Shown in pieces: positions 23,675 through 33,481 of a stretch of 64,000 nt of DNA. The notes below the pieces were generated by a model that was not told the DNA's origin, ran no database searches, and was given only the letters and a program-made list of their open reading frames with translations. Origin of the DNA: Prostheceraeus crozeri (lineage: Eukaryota > Platyhelminthes > Polycladida > Euryleptidae); assembly GCA_907163375.1 (NCBI GenBank), contig CAJQUW010006864.1, forward strand, positions 310,001 to 374,000, written 5' to 3'. Both the position numbers and the translations under genes were made by a program. Every line of letters begins with the position of its first letter. Position 1 is the first letter of the stretch.

Positions 23675-26600
23675 GAATATGCATCTACACAACATATACA
23701 AAATTATGTTGTGTATCAAATGATTCAAATGTATCAAATGTATTGATAAATACAATGCATATGACATTGTACAATTCAAGAATCAGTATGTTCCCATTCC
23801 GATGGTGACATTTTCATTTTCATGGCAACTTTTCATTTTGAGTTGGTCATGTACAAATAGCTTTTCATTACAAATAGTGCTTTTAAATTCAAAGTGACAC
23901 TCCTGTTGGATTTCATGATAATTGTTGAAGCAATGGCATAAATCTCATGAATCGTTAAGGCATATGCACCTTCTTCCATTCATATGCTCATTCTTATGGG
24001 GACATTCATTTGTATTTTGAGCTGATCATATTATCATAAACGATATTTAAAAAGTTAATTACGTAGGTTTGCTTGATTTTTATAACAGCCGTTCAGAAAA
24101 GACGAGTGAATTTCCTGCATTCTCGGCACTATTTAACATTCATAAATGCATCAATAATAATAAATTTAAGTAAAAGTAACTAGAATTAGATTTTACAAAA
24201 TCTAATCGAATGTATTTTTGAATTTCTATTGTCATGATTCCTACTACCACCACTGCTTATGACTTTATTGGTAGTAGGCCTATACGTAGTATGAGCATAT
24301 TATGCACAAATGTAACCACCGTGCCTACCGAGAGTGCAAACATGAATCATAATGTGTATATAATGAACATCTCACAACATCTCATGGATAATTGTGTAAG
24401 TCTTATGAAAAGTATTAAATTTTGTTGACATTATTATTTAGAGTTCTGCAAATTACGATAATTTATTTTCGGCGATAAATTACCGTAAGTTACGGTAATT
24501 AATTTTTTGAATCGCACTGAATGTTTGTCGGGTGAAGTCTTGCATGAATCAATTTGGAACGGATCAGTTTTTATTGAACAATCATACCATGGTTAATCTG
24601 GGTTGTTTTTGCTGACCCAAAATGAAATCTTCAGGAAATAAATCCTGGTTGGCTTATGCCGATATAGGCCTACCATGCAACAGTAAGACAGTATATCAGC
24701 TAGCCTAACTGCTATGTTGGAATCAAAATAGATACCATACCGACTACAACAGATGTGTGCAAGTTTTTTTATTTCAATGATAGTCAGGTTTCTGTGTCGC
24801 CTACATGTCAGATGGATGGAATATAGAAAAGTAGCACAAACTAGCACTAGTCCTATTATTACCTTATGTTCAGTAGCAGGCTAGGTCTACTTTTTTCAAG
24901 AACAATTCTAATCAAAATCTATGGAAATTTTACTACGATTACGCAAATTCGCACTTTCATATGGAGTTTCATCTATTGCTGTTTAATTGAAAATCAGAAG
25001 TAAAGCAAACGAAGTCTGTTAAATAAGTTGTATTTATGAAAATACTCCGAAAAACAAAGCGTTAATGACTTCCACCACGTAGTCAGAAAATATAACAATA
25101 TCTAATGGTAATCCGTATGTGAATCAATCCAAGGCTGATCAAAAAATATGTTGACGATAGAACCAATCCATAAAGCTTACAAAAACAAAGGCAAAAGACT
25201 CTAAAACTTCTGAGAAAAACACAACTTTCATTAAATTCTTTCATACTATTTTATCACGACATAGGCATATCAGATGTACTGCTGATTACGGTGCTACACC
25301 TTGATATACCATAAAATATAAGATACCTACCGACGATTTCTACCCAAATTTGAGTATCAACGGGCTGCGTAGTATGCAGGATATATGAGCATAATTCAAG
25401 ATATGTTTGGTATACACACAACGTCAAGTAATTGTCTTACGTTATCCACTATAGAAAAAAAACATTTATCGGAATGACCTGTAGTTTGGAAGATAAACTA
25501 ACATCGCCAACTTCAATATGAAATTGAAGTAAATCAAACAGTTTGGGTACCGTAACGAAGTCATTAAAATCACCATAATTAAATCAAAACACGATATGTA
25601 AGTACACATTTTGTAAAGGTTTACAAACGAAACATTAAGTACTCATTTACTGAGCTGAACTGATCATATTCTGAATGATAGCGAGAACAATGTCCTTTTT
25701 CTACAGAAGAAAATGTTCAAAAATTCTCACATGTTGTACAGACCATAGATATTTCTAATACTATTTATTCCAATTAGTTTCCTTAATTTACCGATAACCA
25801 GCCTAAGCTGGTTGTGGGACAAAATATATTGACTTTTGAATTCATTGGCTCAAAATCTGTATATCTATACTACACAACCTTTCGTACTCGAAGTAGGGTC
25901 GACTCTTCATTGGCAGTCTTAAAATGCAAGTGATGCACCGGTACTACCTCGTAATACTATGAAGCAGTCCAACTAAGTCAGTAGCACTCATAGTTAACAA
26001 AAATAGATACAAAGACTGACAAGAAATCGTCGAATACTCTATATAAATCACATGGAAGGAAGGTAGTTTAATTCGTATAAAAAAGGACTCTACAAAAATA
26101 TAGGCATAGAAAATTACTAATATGTGCGTATGTTTAATTGAAACGAAAGCCATCAAGATAACAAATTGTTGGTTATAGACCAGGTTTCTCGGACTGTCTC
26201 GAAAAGCTCTTCTGAAATGTGGCCTTACACTGTTTGCAATAACTTAATTAGGGGCCTACTTGCAATTACTTGTATAACTTGTTACAATACCTGTACAGGT
26301 GCCGATACGTAAGCCTAGATAGATTGACGGAAATTCTAAACAAACATCAAGCATCTAACGTTAGCAATACGTTAGCATTAGATGATGATAGCATGTTTCT
26401 AGATCTTGATAACATAAGTGGGCCTTTAATAATAAAATGATTGTTCAGCTGACACGAATAAGACAATAAAGGAATCACCCATAAACCAGCAAATAAATTT
26501 CAATTATAACAAGACAATATCATCAGATATAAAGGCCTATTATGATTGATGTGATGACATAGATGAATTCTATATACGAGTACATACAAGGATATTGCAT

Positions 26601-27610
26601 ATGATTTTTTTTTGATGGAAAGCTACTGCAAGCATCAAGGCCAGTAATACGCCTTCCAAATATATGGGTGTAGCGTACAATGCAGCCGACATATTGTAGC
26701 ATACAGTGCACATCAAGTTTTTAGTGCCACAGTTATCTCATAGTAAAGGAGATTCGACGATAATAGCCAGGTTATTGGAATCGGTAAATTATCCAAGAAT
26801 GACAGAAATGTTCAATTTGCTCTACACCGATAACAACACACGTGTTTAAAGTGAAACTATTCTTGAAATAGAGATAAAATTGCAAGGAATCAGTTAAAAA
26901 TATAAGTAAGAGTTAAAACAAAGCAGACGGAACTTTTATTCCTGAAAAATAAAAATTTCAAAATAAATTACCCGGTGACTTCTGCCTACTTTTGAAGCCT
27001 GTGGCGGTAATACGAAGCCAATTTTACAATCATGCCACTCCGCTGGCCCATTATAAAGTTAAGAAAATTAGCGGAGGGAATAATGGTAAATGTTTATCAC
27101 ACGACTATGAAGTGAAAAAATCCAAGAGGGCAGGTTCACTACGGGAAATAGGTTTAAGAGGGTGTCAAGGGTCTAGCTACAAAGGCAGCTACACTGAATA
27201 AAATGATGAAAAGCATCTGATGAACGTATTCAATTTCACATAAACATACGTGCATATAAAACAATGAAAAGTTGTCACAAAACTTATGTTACCATGTTTT
27301 AAATGAAAACGATTTTATCCACCAAACCACTGCATTATCCTCGTACAATCTAATGTAGAGAACTATGACATTCACTATGTAGTGATATGTGATATATATA
27401 ATGAAATTGAAGTGATAAAGTAATAATCTGATTACATAGTAATTGTTATTTCATATACTGTATAATTCACTACAAGCTATAGAATTTCTAAACTTTCTAG
27501 AAAAGTATTTGAAGAGACCAATTCAATGTCATCCGTTTGTTCATCTATCTTTAAGATGTAAAAGATTTCAGAACCAATCAGTTTCGTTTTTTGTGATATT
27601 TCAGCAATCA
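23675..27610. other. AT-rich stretch without a recognisable gene
   Basis: No gene recognised. It includes a small palindrome (AATTACCGTAA/TTACGGTAATT, about 24476-24501) and unique sequence. Confidence 0.5.
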
Positions 27611-27613
27611 TTA

Positions 27614-27730
27614 AACTATGCCATTTTATCTTCTAATGTATTTTTGCTATTTAAAAATCTCATTATTTTCTGTAATATCCCCATCCCTGTTAATTTGCCC
27701 TGTGAGCATAGAAATAAAACTAATTAGCTA
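27614..27730. repeat. Dispersed-repeat flank and left target duplication of the Polinton
   Basis: This stretch matches 45793-45900 (shared features: TAAACTATGCCA, TCTAATGTATTTTTGCTAT, CCCTGTTAA). It is therefore part of the palindromic repeat family seen near the Crypton. It ends with TAGCTA (27725-27730), repeated exactly at 44605-44610. Confidence 0.7.
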
Positions 27731-28718
27731 AGTAGTAACCCCATGGCAAATTCACGCGCAAAATATGAAATGCTGACTCAGCCCCCCCTCTGGAAGGAAG
27801 GGAGTTGGCCAAGCATGTGTTGGGAGGAATGGGTCCGAGAGGAAGAAACGGGTCCCCCCCTCTGGATGGAAGGATGGAAGGAGGAGTTTTCTTGTGAGGC
27901 AAGGGGTGGAATCTTTGAAACCGTCAGAGTTGGAAAAGGCAGGTGTTGGAGGTTTTGGGATGAGAAAAGTCGTTTTTCGGGCAGAAGGAGACCTCGGATG
28001 GGAAAATGGAGTGCAAATTCGGACGTTTTGGTCAAAGTTGGGTCTAGGAACTTCTTCCCAACTCAATCGGAGAGAAAAAGTTCTGACCCCCTCCCCCCTC
28101 CTGCCAAACTTCCAACTTTGGTTCTAGAGATGGTACAAAGTCGTGCAATAGCTCATTTGAAAGCTAAGAGTGAGAAAAAAGCAGTGGAAAGCTCAGTTTG
28201 GACTAATTTTCTTGGGTTTAGGGAGGAAAATGGCAGGAAACCGTCAGAGTTGGAAAAGGCAGGTGTTGGAGGTTTTGGGATGAGAAAAGTCGTTTTTCGG
28301 GCAGAGGGAGACCTCGGATGGGAAAATGGAGTGCAAATTCGGACGTTTTGGTCAAAGTTGGGTCTAGGAACTTCTTCCCAACTCAATCGGGGAGAAGAAG
28401 TTCTGACCCCCCCCCTCGGCAGCGATCTTCTAACTTTGGTTGTAGACATCGTAGAAAGTCGTGCAATGGCTCGTTTGAAAGCTGGGAGTGAGACAAATTC
28501 AGTGGAAAACATGGCTTGTTCGTATCTGCCTTCGTTTAGAGATGAGGCGTTATTGAAATTTTGGACCTTGGCGAAAAACGACAGAGTTAGAATGTTTATG
28601 AAAATCGCTCTAGCGAGTGAAGCAAGCCTCGTACGGGAAAACAGAGACCTGATTTGGAATCAGCGTCAAATTTGTGACAAATTTTGACCCCCCTCTTATC
28701 GATTGCATATTCACAGGG

Positions 28719-28773
28719 TATATAAGAATGGGATCGGGAGAGGAATTTCACTAAGTTGAGAAACTGACTACAG
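28719..28773 (+). promoter_or_regulatory. Left TIR promoter and splice donor
   Basis: TATATAAG (28719-28726) is followed about 25 bases later by a TTTCACTAAG start-like sequence and then CAG|GTAAGT with the donor at 28773/28774. This gives a short noncoding first exon. The matching acceptor TTTCATTTCAG lies at 29595-29605, two bases before the ATG at 29608, implying an 832-base intron. Being in the TIR, the same promoter exists on the right end. Confidence 0.7.
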
Positions 28774-29568
28774 GTAAGTCGTTTCTCTTGAGTTCCGATA
28801 TCGGACTTCTGACTTTCCATTGCTGATATCAGCTAAGGTGTCAGACTTATAGGTTAGTCAGTATAGCATGACTGACCATTTGATGATAGTAGGCCGAAAT
28901 CTTCAAACGGCTATAACTTTGCTTCTACAAGTCCTTTAGACTTGATTCAAAAAACATTCGACAGCTCTTGCTGTGCTGCAGGTGACAGACTACTTATAAA
29001 AGTTTTATGAGTAGTGCTAAAATACTGAAAAATTAAAATTCATATTTAATGATAATAATTAAAGTTTTTGAATAAAAAGCAGTCGTTTATGAGTCTCTGT
29101 GACCTGGGTCGTTTCCTCTTGTAAATAACTCCACCGGTTTTCATGTCAAAACTGGGGCCCGGATACCAACACAGTGACATGACGCACGCTCTGTCCGCTC
29201 GAGGTTGGATTTGTGGGTCGAGGCCTTGGAGCTGGGATAAGATCCCCTCTGAGTAATGCCTGTAACGGATTCAAGAGCTTAACACCCATGCGGTTGCTGG
29301 CTTGCTATCAGGCCTTCTTCGTCTAGCCTCAGTAGCTCAGGCTTGGCAACGTCTATCGTTTGTCATTGTAACTTGCTAAAAATGGGACGGTTACTGCAAG
29401 CATTGACGTCAAACCTTTTCGCGTCATAGGGGAATCCGTCTTTGTGTTGGGAGTTGGTAACAGAAAGCACGGTGACTGCCGATGTCCATACATGGTAAAA
29501 CTGCTGTTGTCAAGTTAAAAGCATGGCCAAATAAGGAAAGTCTGAATCATGGCTTTGTGCTCGCTGGG

Positions 29569-29576
29569 TATATAAA
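29569..29576 (+). promoter_or_regulatory. Inner TATA box of the left TIR
   Basis: TATATAAA, 32 bases before the ATG at 29608. It is duplicated at the inner end of the right TIR (42998-43005). It could give an unspliced transcript of the 91-residue gene. Confidence 0.5.
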
Positions 29577-29607
29577 CCGCTGACTCTCATTTAATTTCAT
29601 TTCAGTC

Positions 29608-29883
29608 ATGCAGACGCCGAACACTCTGGTCAGCTCTCCTGACAAGTCTCGGTTGAAGCCGAGAAATCTATTTGAAGAGTTTTCGCAGATGGAAGAGCGA
29701 GAAAGGATTTATAACAATCTTGCTCGAATTGGTTCATCGGCTGTTGATGATAAGACCGATTCAACAGAGTGGGGCTATATACCGCCCTCTGACAGTCGGG
29801 TGGTAGTAGAGGAGGTTGATGCCGCTGACATAGAGAGACTAAGAGTCTCTCTCAGCAGGATCGGCCAGTCCCACCCAAGTTAG
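29608..29883 (+). CDS. Small charged protein at the left end, probably expressed from a spliced TIR transcript
   Basis: 91 residues, not recognised. It contains two copies of a charged helical motif: residues 30-44 (ERERIYNNLARIGSS) and 75-88 (IERLRVSLSRIGQS), separated by an acidic, Ser/Pro-rich linker. No transmembrane segment. The splice acceptor directly before the ATG and the TIR promoters upstream suggest early expression. The internal duplication suggests a binding protein with two equal sites; this is inference. A short hairpin (GACGATAGTC) follows the stop. Confidence 0.65.
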   Translation: MQTPNTLVSSPDKSRLKPRNLFEEFSQMEERERIYNNLARIGSSAVDDKTDSTEWGYIPPSDSRVVVEEVDAADIERLRVSLSRIGQSHPS

Positions 29884-29944
29884 ACGATAGTCTTTTTAAA
29901 AACATAAGATCAACTTTCATACATGCAACACATTCTTTCATCAC

Positions 29945-30245
29945 CCTTCGTCGGGAACGACCCATGGGCTCTTTTAGAGGCCAACCTTCTAATGCAGCTA
30001 AAGCGGTCCCAAGCCGCCACATATCCTCGGATATGGAATGCAGAGGGGAAGAAAAATGATGAATGGAATGAAATGGGAGGACATTCATGCGCCACACGCA
30101 ACACATCACAGACTTCTCTCTTTGCTAGTGAACAAGCTCTTGTCAGTGTCGTACAAAGGTTTTACTGCAACACAGGTTGATGTATAGTTAGAAAGTTTAT
30201 TCATGACGTTTATTCATAAGTCTAGTCAGAAAGTGTATCATGGTT
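29945..30245. repeat. Internal inverted repeat, left arm
   Basis: Reverse complement of about 41318-41615, with small indels. Shared blocks include GAACGACCCATGGGCTCTTT, ATGCGCCACACGCAACACAT and AACAAGCTCTTGTCAGTGTC. Both arms are open in more than one frame with indels between them, so coding is undecided. It lies inside the TIRs and is separate from them. Confidence 0.8.
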
Positions 30246-30470
30246 TGTAAACGTAAAGTTTGATCATGACGTTTATTCGTAAGTCTAGTCAGAAAATGTA
30301 TCATGGTTTGCAAAGTTAGTGTAGTCAAATAATATTACCGCGACACCCGTTTGATAAAATAAAGTTTGATCATGTTGTTTATTCGTGAGTGTCGTCAGAA
30401 AGTGTATCATGACGTTTATTCATAAGTCTAGTCAGAAAGTGTAAGCGTTGGTGCAGTCAAATAATTTTTA
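30185..30470. repeat. Imperfect tandem repeats upstream of the RING gene
   Basis: Units of 55-65 bp repeat the pattern ATCATGACGTTTATTC(A/G)T, AAGTCTAGTCAGAAAGTGTA and TCATGGTTTG at least four times. Each contains TGACGT, the core of CRE-type sites. A shortened version continues in the right arm of the internal inverted repeat. Possible enhancer or replication iterons. Confidence 0.65.
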
Positions 30471-30607
30471 TCACAACACATGTCTGTGAAAGTTAAGTAT
30501 TAGATTACACAGAGTCATCAATACTGTCAAAGGTGTACAAGTCATATCAAGCATATTTAACTGAGTGTCCATTCCTGACACTTATGATCATTTGAAATTA
30601 TTTGAAG

Positions 30608-31114
30608 ATGAAAAGTTGCATTCGTTTCCCAACTTCATTGTCTGTAGCAAGAGAGCTTGGCTATTCGTTGAAGGCTATAGAAAGTGCTACAAATGTAAAT
30701 GAAAATATTAAAGCTGACGCTTTAGTTGAAAGACTAATGGATCTAGATGAGCATGCTATGAATCATCATTTGGATCGAAGATGGATAGAGGATTTTTCCA
30801 TGCTGCAATGTAATGATAGTGAAAATGGGATGAAATTGGCGCGATCTGGAGTGAAAAAGAAAAAAGTGACATTTGCAACTGATTTGTCAAGTAACTCTAC
30901 CAATAAAAGTGACTTTAGAAAGAAATTGGAAGAAGAGACGTTTAAATTATTCTGTGAACGGAACTGTGTTGAGCGTTTTAAAAGGGAGCGGTCCCTTCTC
31001 TTTTTACCATGTTGTCATTCTGTTATGTGTTCTACGTGCTATGTACCTTTGGAAACTATGTTGTGTCCCATCTGTGATCAAGAAATAATTTCAACAGTCA
31101 ATGTATATAAATGA
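30608..31114 (+). CDS. UBA-RING protein, IAP-like E3 ligase candidate
   Basis: 168 residues from the ATG at 30608. Residues about 10-55 look like a UBA-type three-helix domain (SVARELGYSLKAIESATN then a Leu/Asp helix). Residues about 115-165 form a C-terminal RING with FLPCCHSVMCSTCY and MLCPICDQEI. The arrangement resembles the UBA and RING end of cellular inhibitor-of-apoptosis proteins without BIR domains. The first Cys pair is spaced unusually (CERNC). Likely role: ubiquitin ligase acting on host cell-death or defence proteins (inference). A homologue with a stop codon is at 1112-1624. It is the first gene of the long + cluster. Confidence 0.75.
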   Translation: MKSCIRFPTSLSVARELGYSLKAIESATNVNENIKADALVERLMDLDEHAMNHHLDRRWIEDFSMLQCNDSENGMKLARSGVKKKKVTFATDLSSNSTNKSDFRKKLEEETFKLFCERNCVERFKRERSLLFLPCCHSVMCSTCYVPLETMLCPICDQEIISTVNVYK

Positions 31115-31152
31115 TGTTGATGCAATCCTAGTCGAATTTAAAACAGTCATCT

Positions 31153-31467
31153 ATGACCATGAAACCACTGTATCATCGTCTCATTGAAAAGAGAAAGCAT
31201 GATTATACAAGGCATTGGATTCTCGTGTTGGAAAAACTATTATCATCCAGTGATTGTAGAGAGATGATACATCGTTTGAGTAATGCTATCATCATTCACG
31301 CAAACTGTGAAGATGTTGACTATATGCTATCTTATAATTTTAAACCAAATCAGTTTACGAATACACTTTCATCACTGTTACATCATGGTAATCTTTCATT
31401 ACCTTGCTTGGAGTTATGTATTATACACGTTGCTTATGGGAAGCCTTTTCCACTTAAGCACAATTGA
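31153..31467 (+). CDS. Hypothetical helical protein
   Basis: 104 residues, not recognised; mainly helical, rich in His, Leu and Cys, without a signal peptide. It begins 39 bases after the RING stop and its end overlaps the start of the glycoprotein frame by about 80 bases. Tight packing suggests it is real, but support is limited to length and position. Confidence 0.45.
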   Translation: MTMKPLYHRLIEKRKHDYTRHWILVLEKLLSSSDCREMIHRLSNAIIIHANCEDVDYMLSYNFKPNQFTNTLSSLLHHGNLSLPCLELCIIHVAYGKPFPLKHN

Positions 31468-31747
31468 TGCAAAGGCATTAAACTTTACAAACATCGTCAT
31501 ACAAACAGACTGTTCATGTCTGGCTCATAACATATCAGCAAACGACACAGCTGAACTGTTTCCATTGAACTATAGTACCTCACTGAATGATACATTACAG
31601 CTACCCACACATGTATCTGCTTCTGACTATCCTACTGGTACTGTGGCTGTTCTCAGTGTATTGCTTTTTACTAGTGCTGTACTCAATGTCTTCCTCTATT
31701 TCATTGCGTTTACGACGGTGATGTTTCGACGCTGCTGTCGTGTTTAA
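31385..31747 (+). CDS. Small type I membrane glycoprotein
   Basis: About 120 residues from the ATG at 31385 (the frame stays open upstream to 31283). A hydrophobic N-terminus (WSYVLYTLLMGSLFHLS) looks like a signal peptide. The ectodomain of about 60 residues has at least five N-X-S/T sites (NFT, NIS, NDT, NYS, NDT). A hydrophobic segment (VAVLSVLLFTSAVLNVFLYF) and a short tail with RRCC follow. It is therefore probably exposed on membranes. Whether it works in entry, egress or signalling cannot be told from sequence. It ends in TAA within a TAAGCAAA motif. Confidence 0.6.
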   Translation: MVIFHYLAWSYVLYTLLMGSLFHLSTIDAKALNFTNIVIQTDCSCLAHNISANDTAELFPLNYSTSLNDTLQLPTHVSASDYPTGTVAVLSVLLFTSAVLNVFLYFIAFTTVMFRRCCRV

Positions 31748-31752
31748 GCAAA
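31745..31752 (+). promoter_or_regulatory. TAAGCAAA motif before the basic-protein gene
   Basis: Overlaps the stop codon of the glycoprotein gene and lies 26 bases before the ATG at 31779. The homologous gene at the left window edge has the same octamer upstream. Confidence 0.5.
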
Positions 31753-31778
31753 GATCACTCTAACATCCACCTGTAAAA

Positions 31779-32180
31779 ATGGCTAGACGTCGTTCATCTC
31801 ACCGTTCACGCAGACAAAAGTGTCAATCAAATGCAAACAAAAAATTCTGTCTCACGCTTCGTCGCTTATTAAAATTAAAGCCATCTCATCGATGTGAGGC
31901 AATAAAGCTGGCAAACAATGCCTTCATTCGTAAAATGTGTGCGGAAATACGAAAAGTGCGTTATATGACATTAAATAGCAGAAAGGCCAATGCAATTGCC
32001 AGACATGGTAAAGTTCTTCTTACCTTGAGCAATCCAAAAACATCAATTCCTACAAAGCGCAAACTATTATCACAACGTGGTGACTTCTTACCACTTTTAG
32101 CGCCTATCATCATGGCAGCTGCCGGTCCTGCTTTGGGAGGTTTAGCTGGTGCTCTCGCAAATAAAGCCATTAATGGATAG
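31779..32180 (+). CDS. Basic virion-like protein with hydrophobic Gly/Ala-rich C-terminus
   Basis: 133 residues. Residues 1-25 are Arg/Ser-rich. A helical middle part (LRRLLKLKPSHRCEAIKLA...) is shared with the partial gene at 1-249. A conserved-looking block with KTSIPTKRKLLSQRGDF leads into a Gly/Ala-rich hydrophobic C-terminus (LAPIIMAAAGPALGGLAGAL). From memory, proteins of this shape commonly sit near capsid genes in invertebrate Polinton-like elements. It could be a minor capsid or membrane-active virion protein; this is inferred from composition and neighbours. Confidence 0.65.
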   Translation: MARRRSSHRSRRQKCQSNANKKFCLTLRRLLKLKPSHRCEAIKLANNAFIRKMCAEIRKVRYMTLNSRKANAIARHGKVLLTLSNPKTSIPTKRKLLSQRGDFLPLLAPIIMAAAGPALGGLAGALANKAING

Positions 32181-32219
32181 ATACTAAGTTAAATGGTATG
32201 ACTTTTCATCAAAATCAAC

Positions 32220-32840
32220 ATGGATTTCCGTTTACGTTGTAATCGCACTATGTGTATCGTAGGACCCTCTCATAGTGGGAAGACACATTTAACACTGCAA
32301 TTGTTGGAGCGTCTTAATGAGATTTTTGACTGCATAACGAATCGTGTTGTTTGGCGCTATGGAATTTATCAACATAACTTACATCGTGAATTGGTTGGTA
32401 AGGGTTACTTGGTTCAACCGGGGATTATCAGCACTGCTGATATTCAACCCTATGATATTATCATTCTTGATGATTTGCTTAATGAGAGAAAGAACTCACA
32501 AGAAGTAACTGCTATGTTTACCAAGGCTGCTCATCATAAACCATGCTTTATCATTTTTATTATGCAAAATCTTTTTCCAAGTGGAAAGGAAGCACGGACT
32601 CGAAGTCTAAACACACATTACTACATCATCTTTAAAAATCCTCGCGATAAAAGTCAAGTTGAATTCCTATCTCGACAAGTTCTTCCTCGCAAGTCAAAAG
32701 CATTGATTGAAGTATTTGAGGCTGCTACGGAAAAACCCTATAATTATTTATTTTTGGACTTTACCCAGGAGTGTCCTGAAGATTATCGCTTACGCAGTCA
32801 TCTCTTTGAGAAACCCATGATCATATATAAATTGCTATGA
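32220..32840 (+). CDS. DNA-packaging ATPase (HerA/FtsK-A32-like)
   Basis: 206 residues, intact. Walker A is GPSHSGKT at residues 15-22. Walker B is YDIIILDDLL at about 78-87. A conserved-looking IIFIMQNLFPSGKEARTRSL region follows, containing a possible sensor Asn/Gln. Size and motif layout fit the short genome-packaging ATPases of Polintons and related viruses, which drive DNA into capsids. Its stop overlaps the start of the next gene as ATGA, pointing to coupled expression from one transcript. It starts at the ATG just after an AT-rich leader. Confidence 0.85.
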   Translation: MDFRLRCNRTMCIVGPSHSGKTHLTLQLLERLNEIFDCITNRVVWRYGIYQHNLHRELVGKGYLVQPGIISTADIQPYDIIILDDLLNERKNSQEVTAMFTKAAHHKPCFIIFIMQNLFPSGKEARTRSLNTHYYIIFKNPRDKSQVEFLSRQVLPRKSKALIEVFEAATEKPYNYLFLDFTQECPEDYRLRSHLFEKPMIIYKLL

Positions 32841-33019
32841 GTGGTTTTCAACGCATGATTGCTATTCCACAAGAAGAATATATACATCTGACTACAATGC
32901 AGAGTGTTCATCAACCTTGGGCAAATCAAATGTCACAACTTAATCAGCAATATGAACAAGAAGCTGTACAAAGTAAAAATCCATATGATCGTTTGATAAA
33001 GCAGAGTTCTACCTTATAA
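32837..33019 (+). CDS. Small conserved-position protein
   Basis: 60 residues, rich in Gln, Tyr and Met; not assigned a function. It begins in a 4-base overlap with the ATPase gene and ends 3 bases before the next ATG. Short Gln-rich ORFs of this kind occur beside the packaging ATPase in similar elements, as I recall, so it is probably real. No membrane segment or zinc motif. Confidence 0.6.
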   Translation: MSGFQRMIAIPQEEYIHLTTMQSVHQPWANQMSQLNQQYEQEAVQSKNPYDRLIKQSSTL

Positions 33020-33022
33020 GAA

Positions 33023-33481
33023 ATGAAACAATTGAAAGAAAAAATATGCAATGATCTTTCGCTTGGTTCACCCAAACCCTATCGCAATCGCGCACTGAGC
33101 TTATATCGAAGTCTCGAACCCAACTTGAAAATCACACAACAAGGTGAAGTGGTGGGTGATGATGGTGCAGTCATTAGGGACTCAAGAGTGGAAGATTTAA
33201 TTAATCATGCTGTTCGTGATCGTCGTCGTCACTTTACACTTACAGGATGGGAGTTCTTTTTAAAAAGTATGAAGAAATTCAATGTCCCAAAAGCAATTCT
33301 TGGTCGTGATACTTTACAGGAAATGGAAAATGATTCTACACCTAGGAAGAGAAAGTTGCAAAGTGTAGAGAGACCTAAAAAGAGAATCAAGCAAACTTTG
33401 AAAGCACCCGAGAAGTTGCCGAAGCGTATACCAAAACCTTCAACGCGTTATCCATCATTTGATTTTATCACAGACTTTTAA
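33023..33481 (+). CDS. Virion-associated candidate with basic tail
   Basis: 152 residues. The N-terminal half is helical, with a block GEVVGDDGAVIRDSRVEDLI, then a TGWEFFLKSMKKFNVP helix region. The C-terminal 45 residues are strongly basic with Lys/Arg-Pro repeats (PRKRKL, RPKKRIKQ, PKRIPKP). The tail would suit DNA binding or nuclear import. The function is not established. It is tightly packed between the 60-residue gene (3-base gap) and the next ORF (TAATG overlap). Confidence 0.65.
   Translation: MKQLKEKICNDLSLGSPKPYRNRALSLYRSLEPNLKITQQGEVVGDDGAVIRDSRVEDLINHAVRDRRRHFTLTGWEFFLKSMKKFNVPKAILGRDTLQEMENDSTPRKRKLQSVERPKKRIKQTLKAPEKLPKRIPKPSTRYPSFDFITDF

Larger units (their letters stand above)
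27731..29585. repeat. Left terminal inverted repeat
   Basis: Matches the reverse complement of 42990-44604 almost throughout, ending inward near TATATAAACCG. It is about 240 bp longer than the right copy because of an extra segment at about 27862-28100. Inside are two copies of a GC-rich block (27915-28090 and 28240-28410; CCGTCAGAGTTGG to CAACTCAATCGG) and two copies of a TCGTGCAAT(A/G)GCTC-type block. A long open frame over this block is shared with repeats and is probably not a gene. Confidence 0.9.

Noticed and set aside
27743..28687. Long open frame (314 codons) in the left TIR
   Set aside because: It lies over repeated GC-rich blocks, is open on both strands, is truncated in the right TIR, and the TATA promoter lies downstream of it; more likely a composition effect.
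29852..30109. Overlapping small frames on both strands of the internal inverted repeat
   Set aside because: The repeat copies differ by frame-breaking indels and neither strand is favoured; kept as a repeat only.
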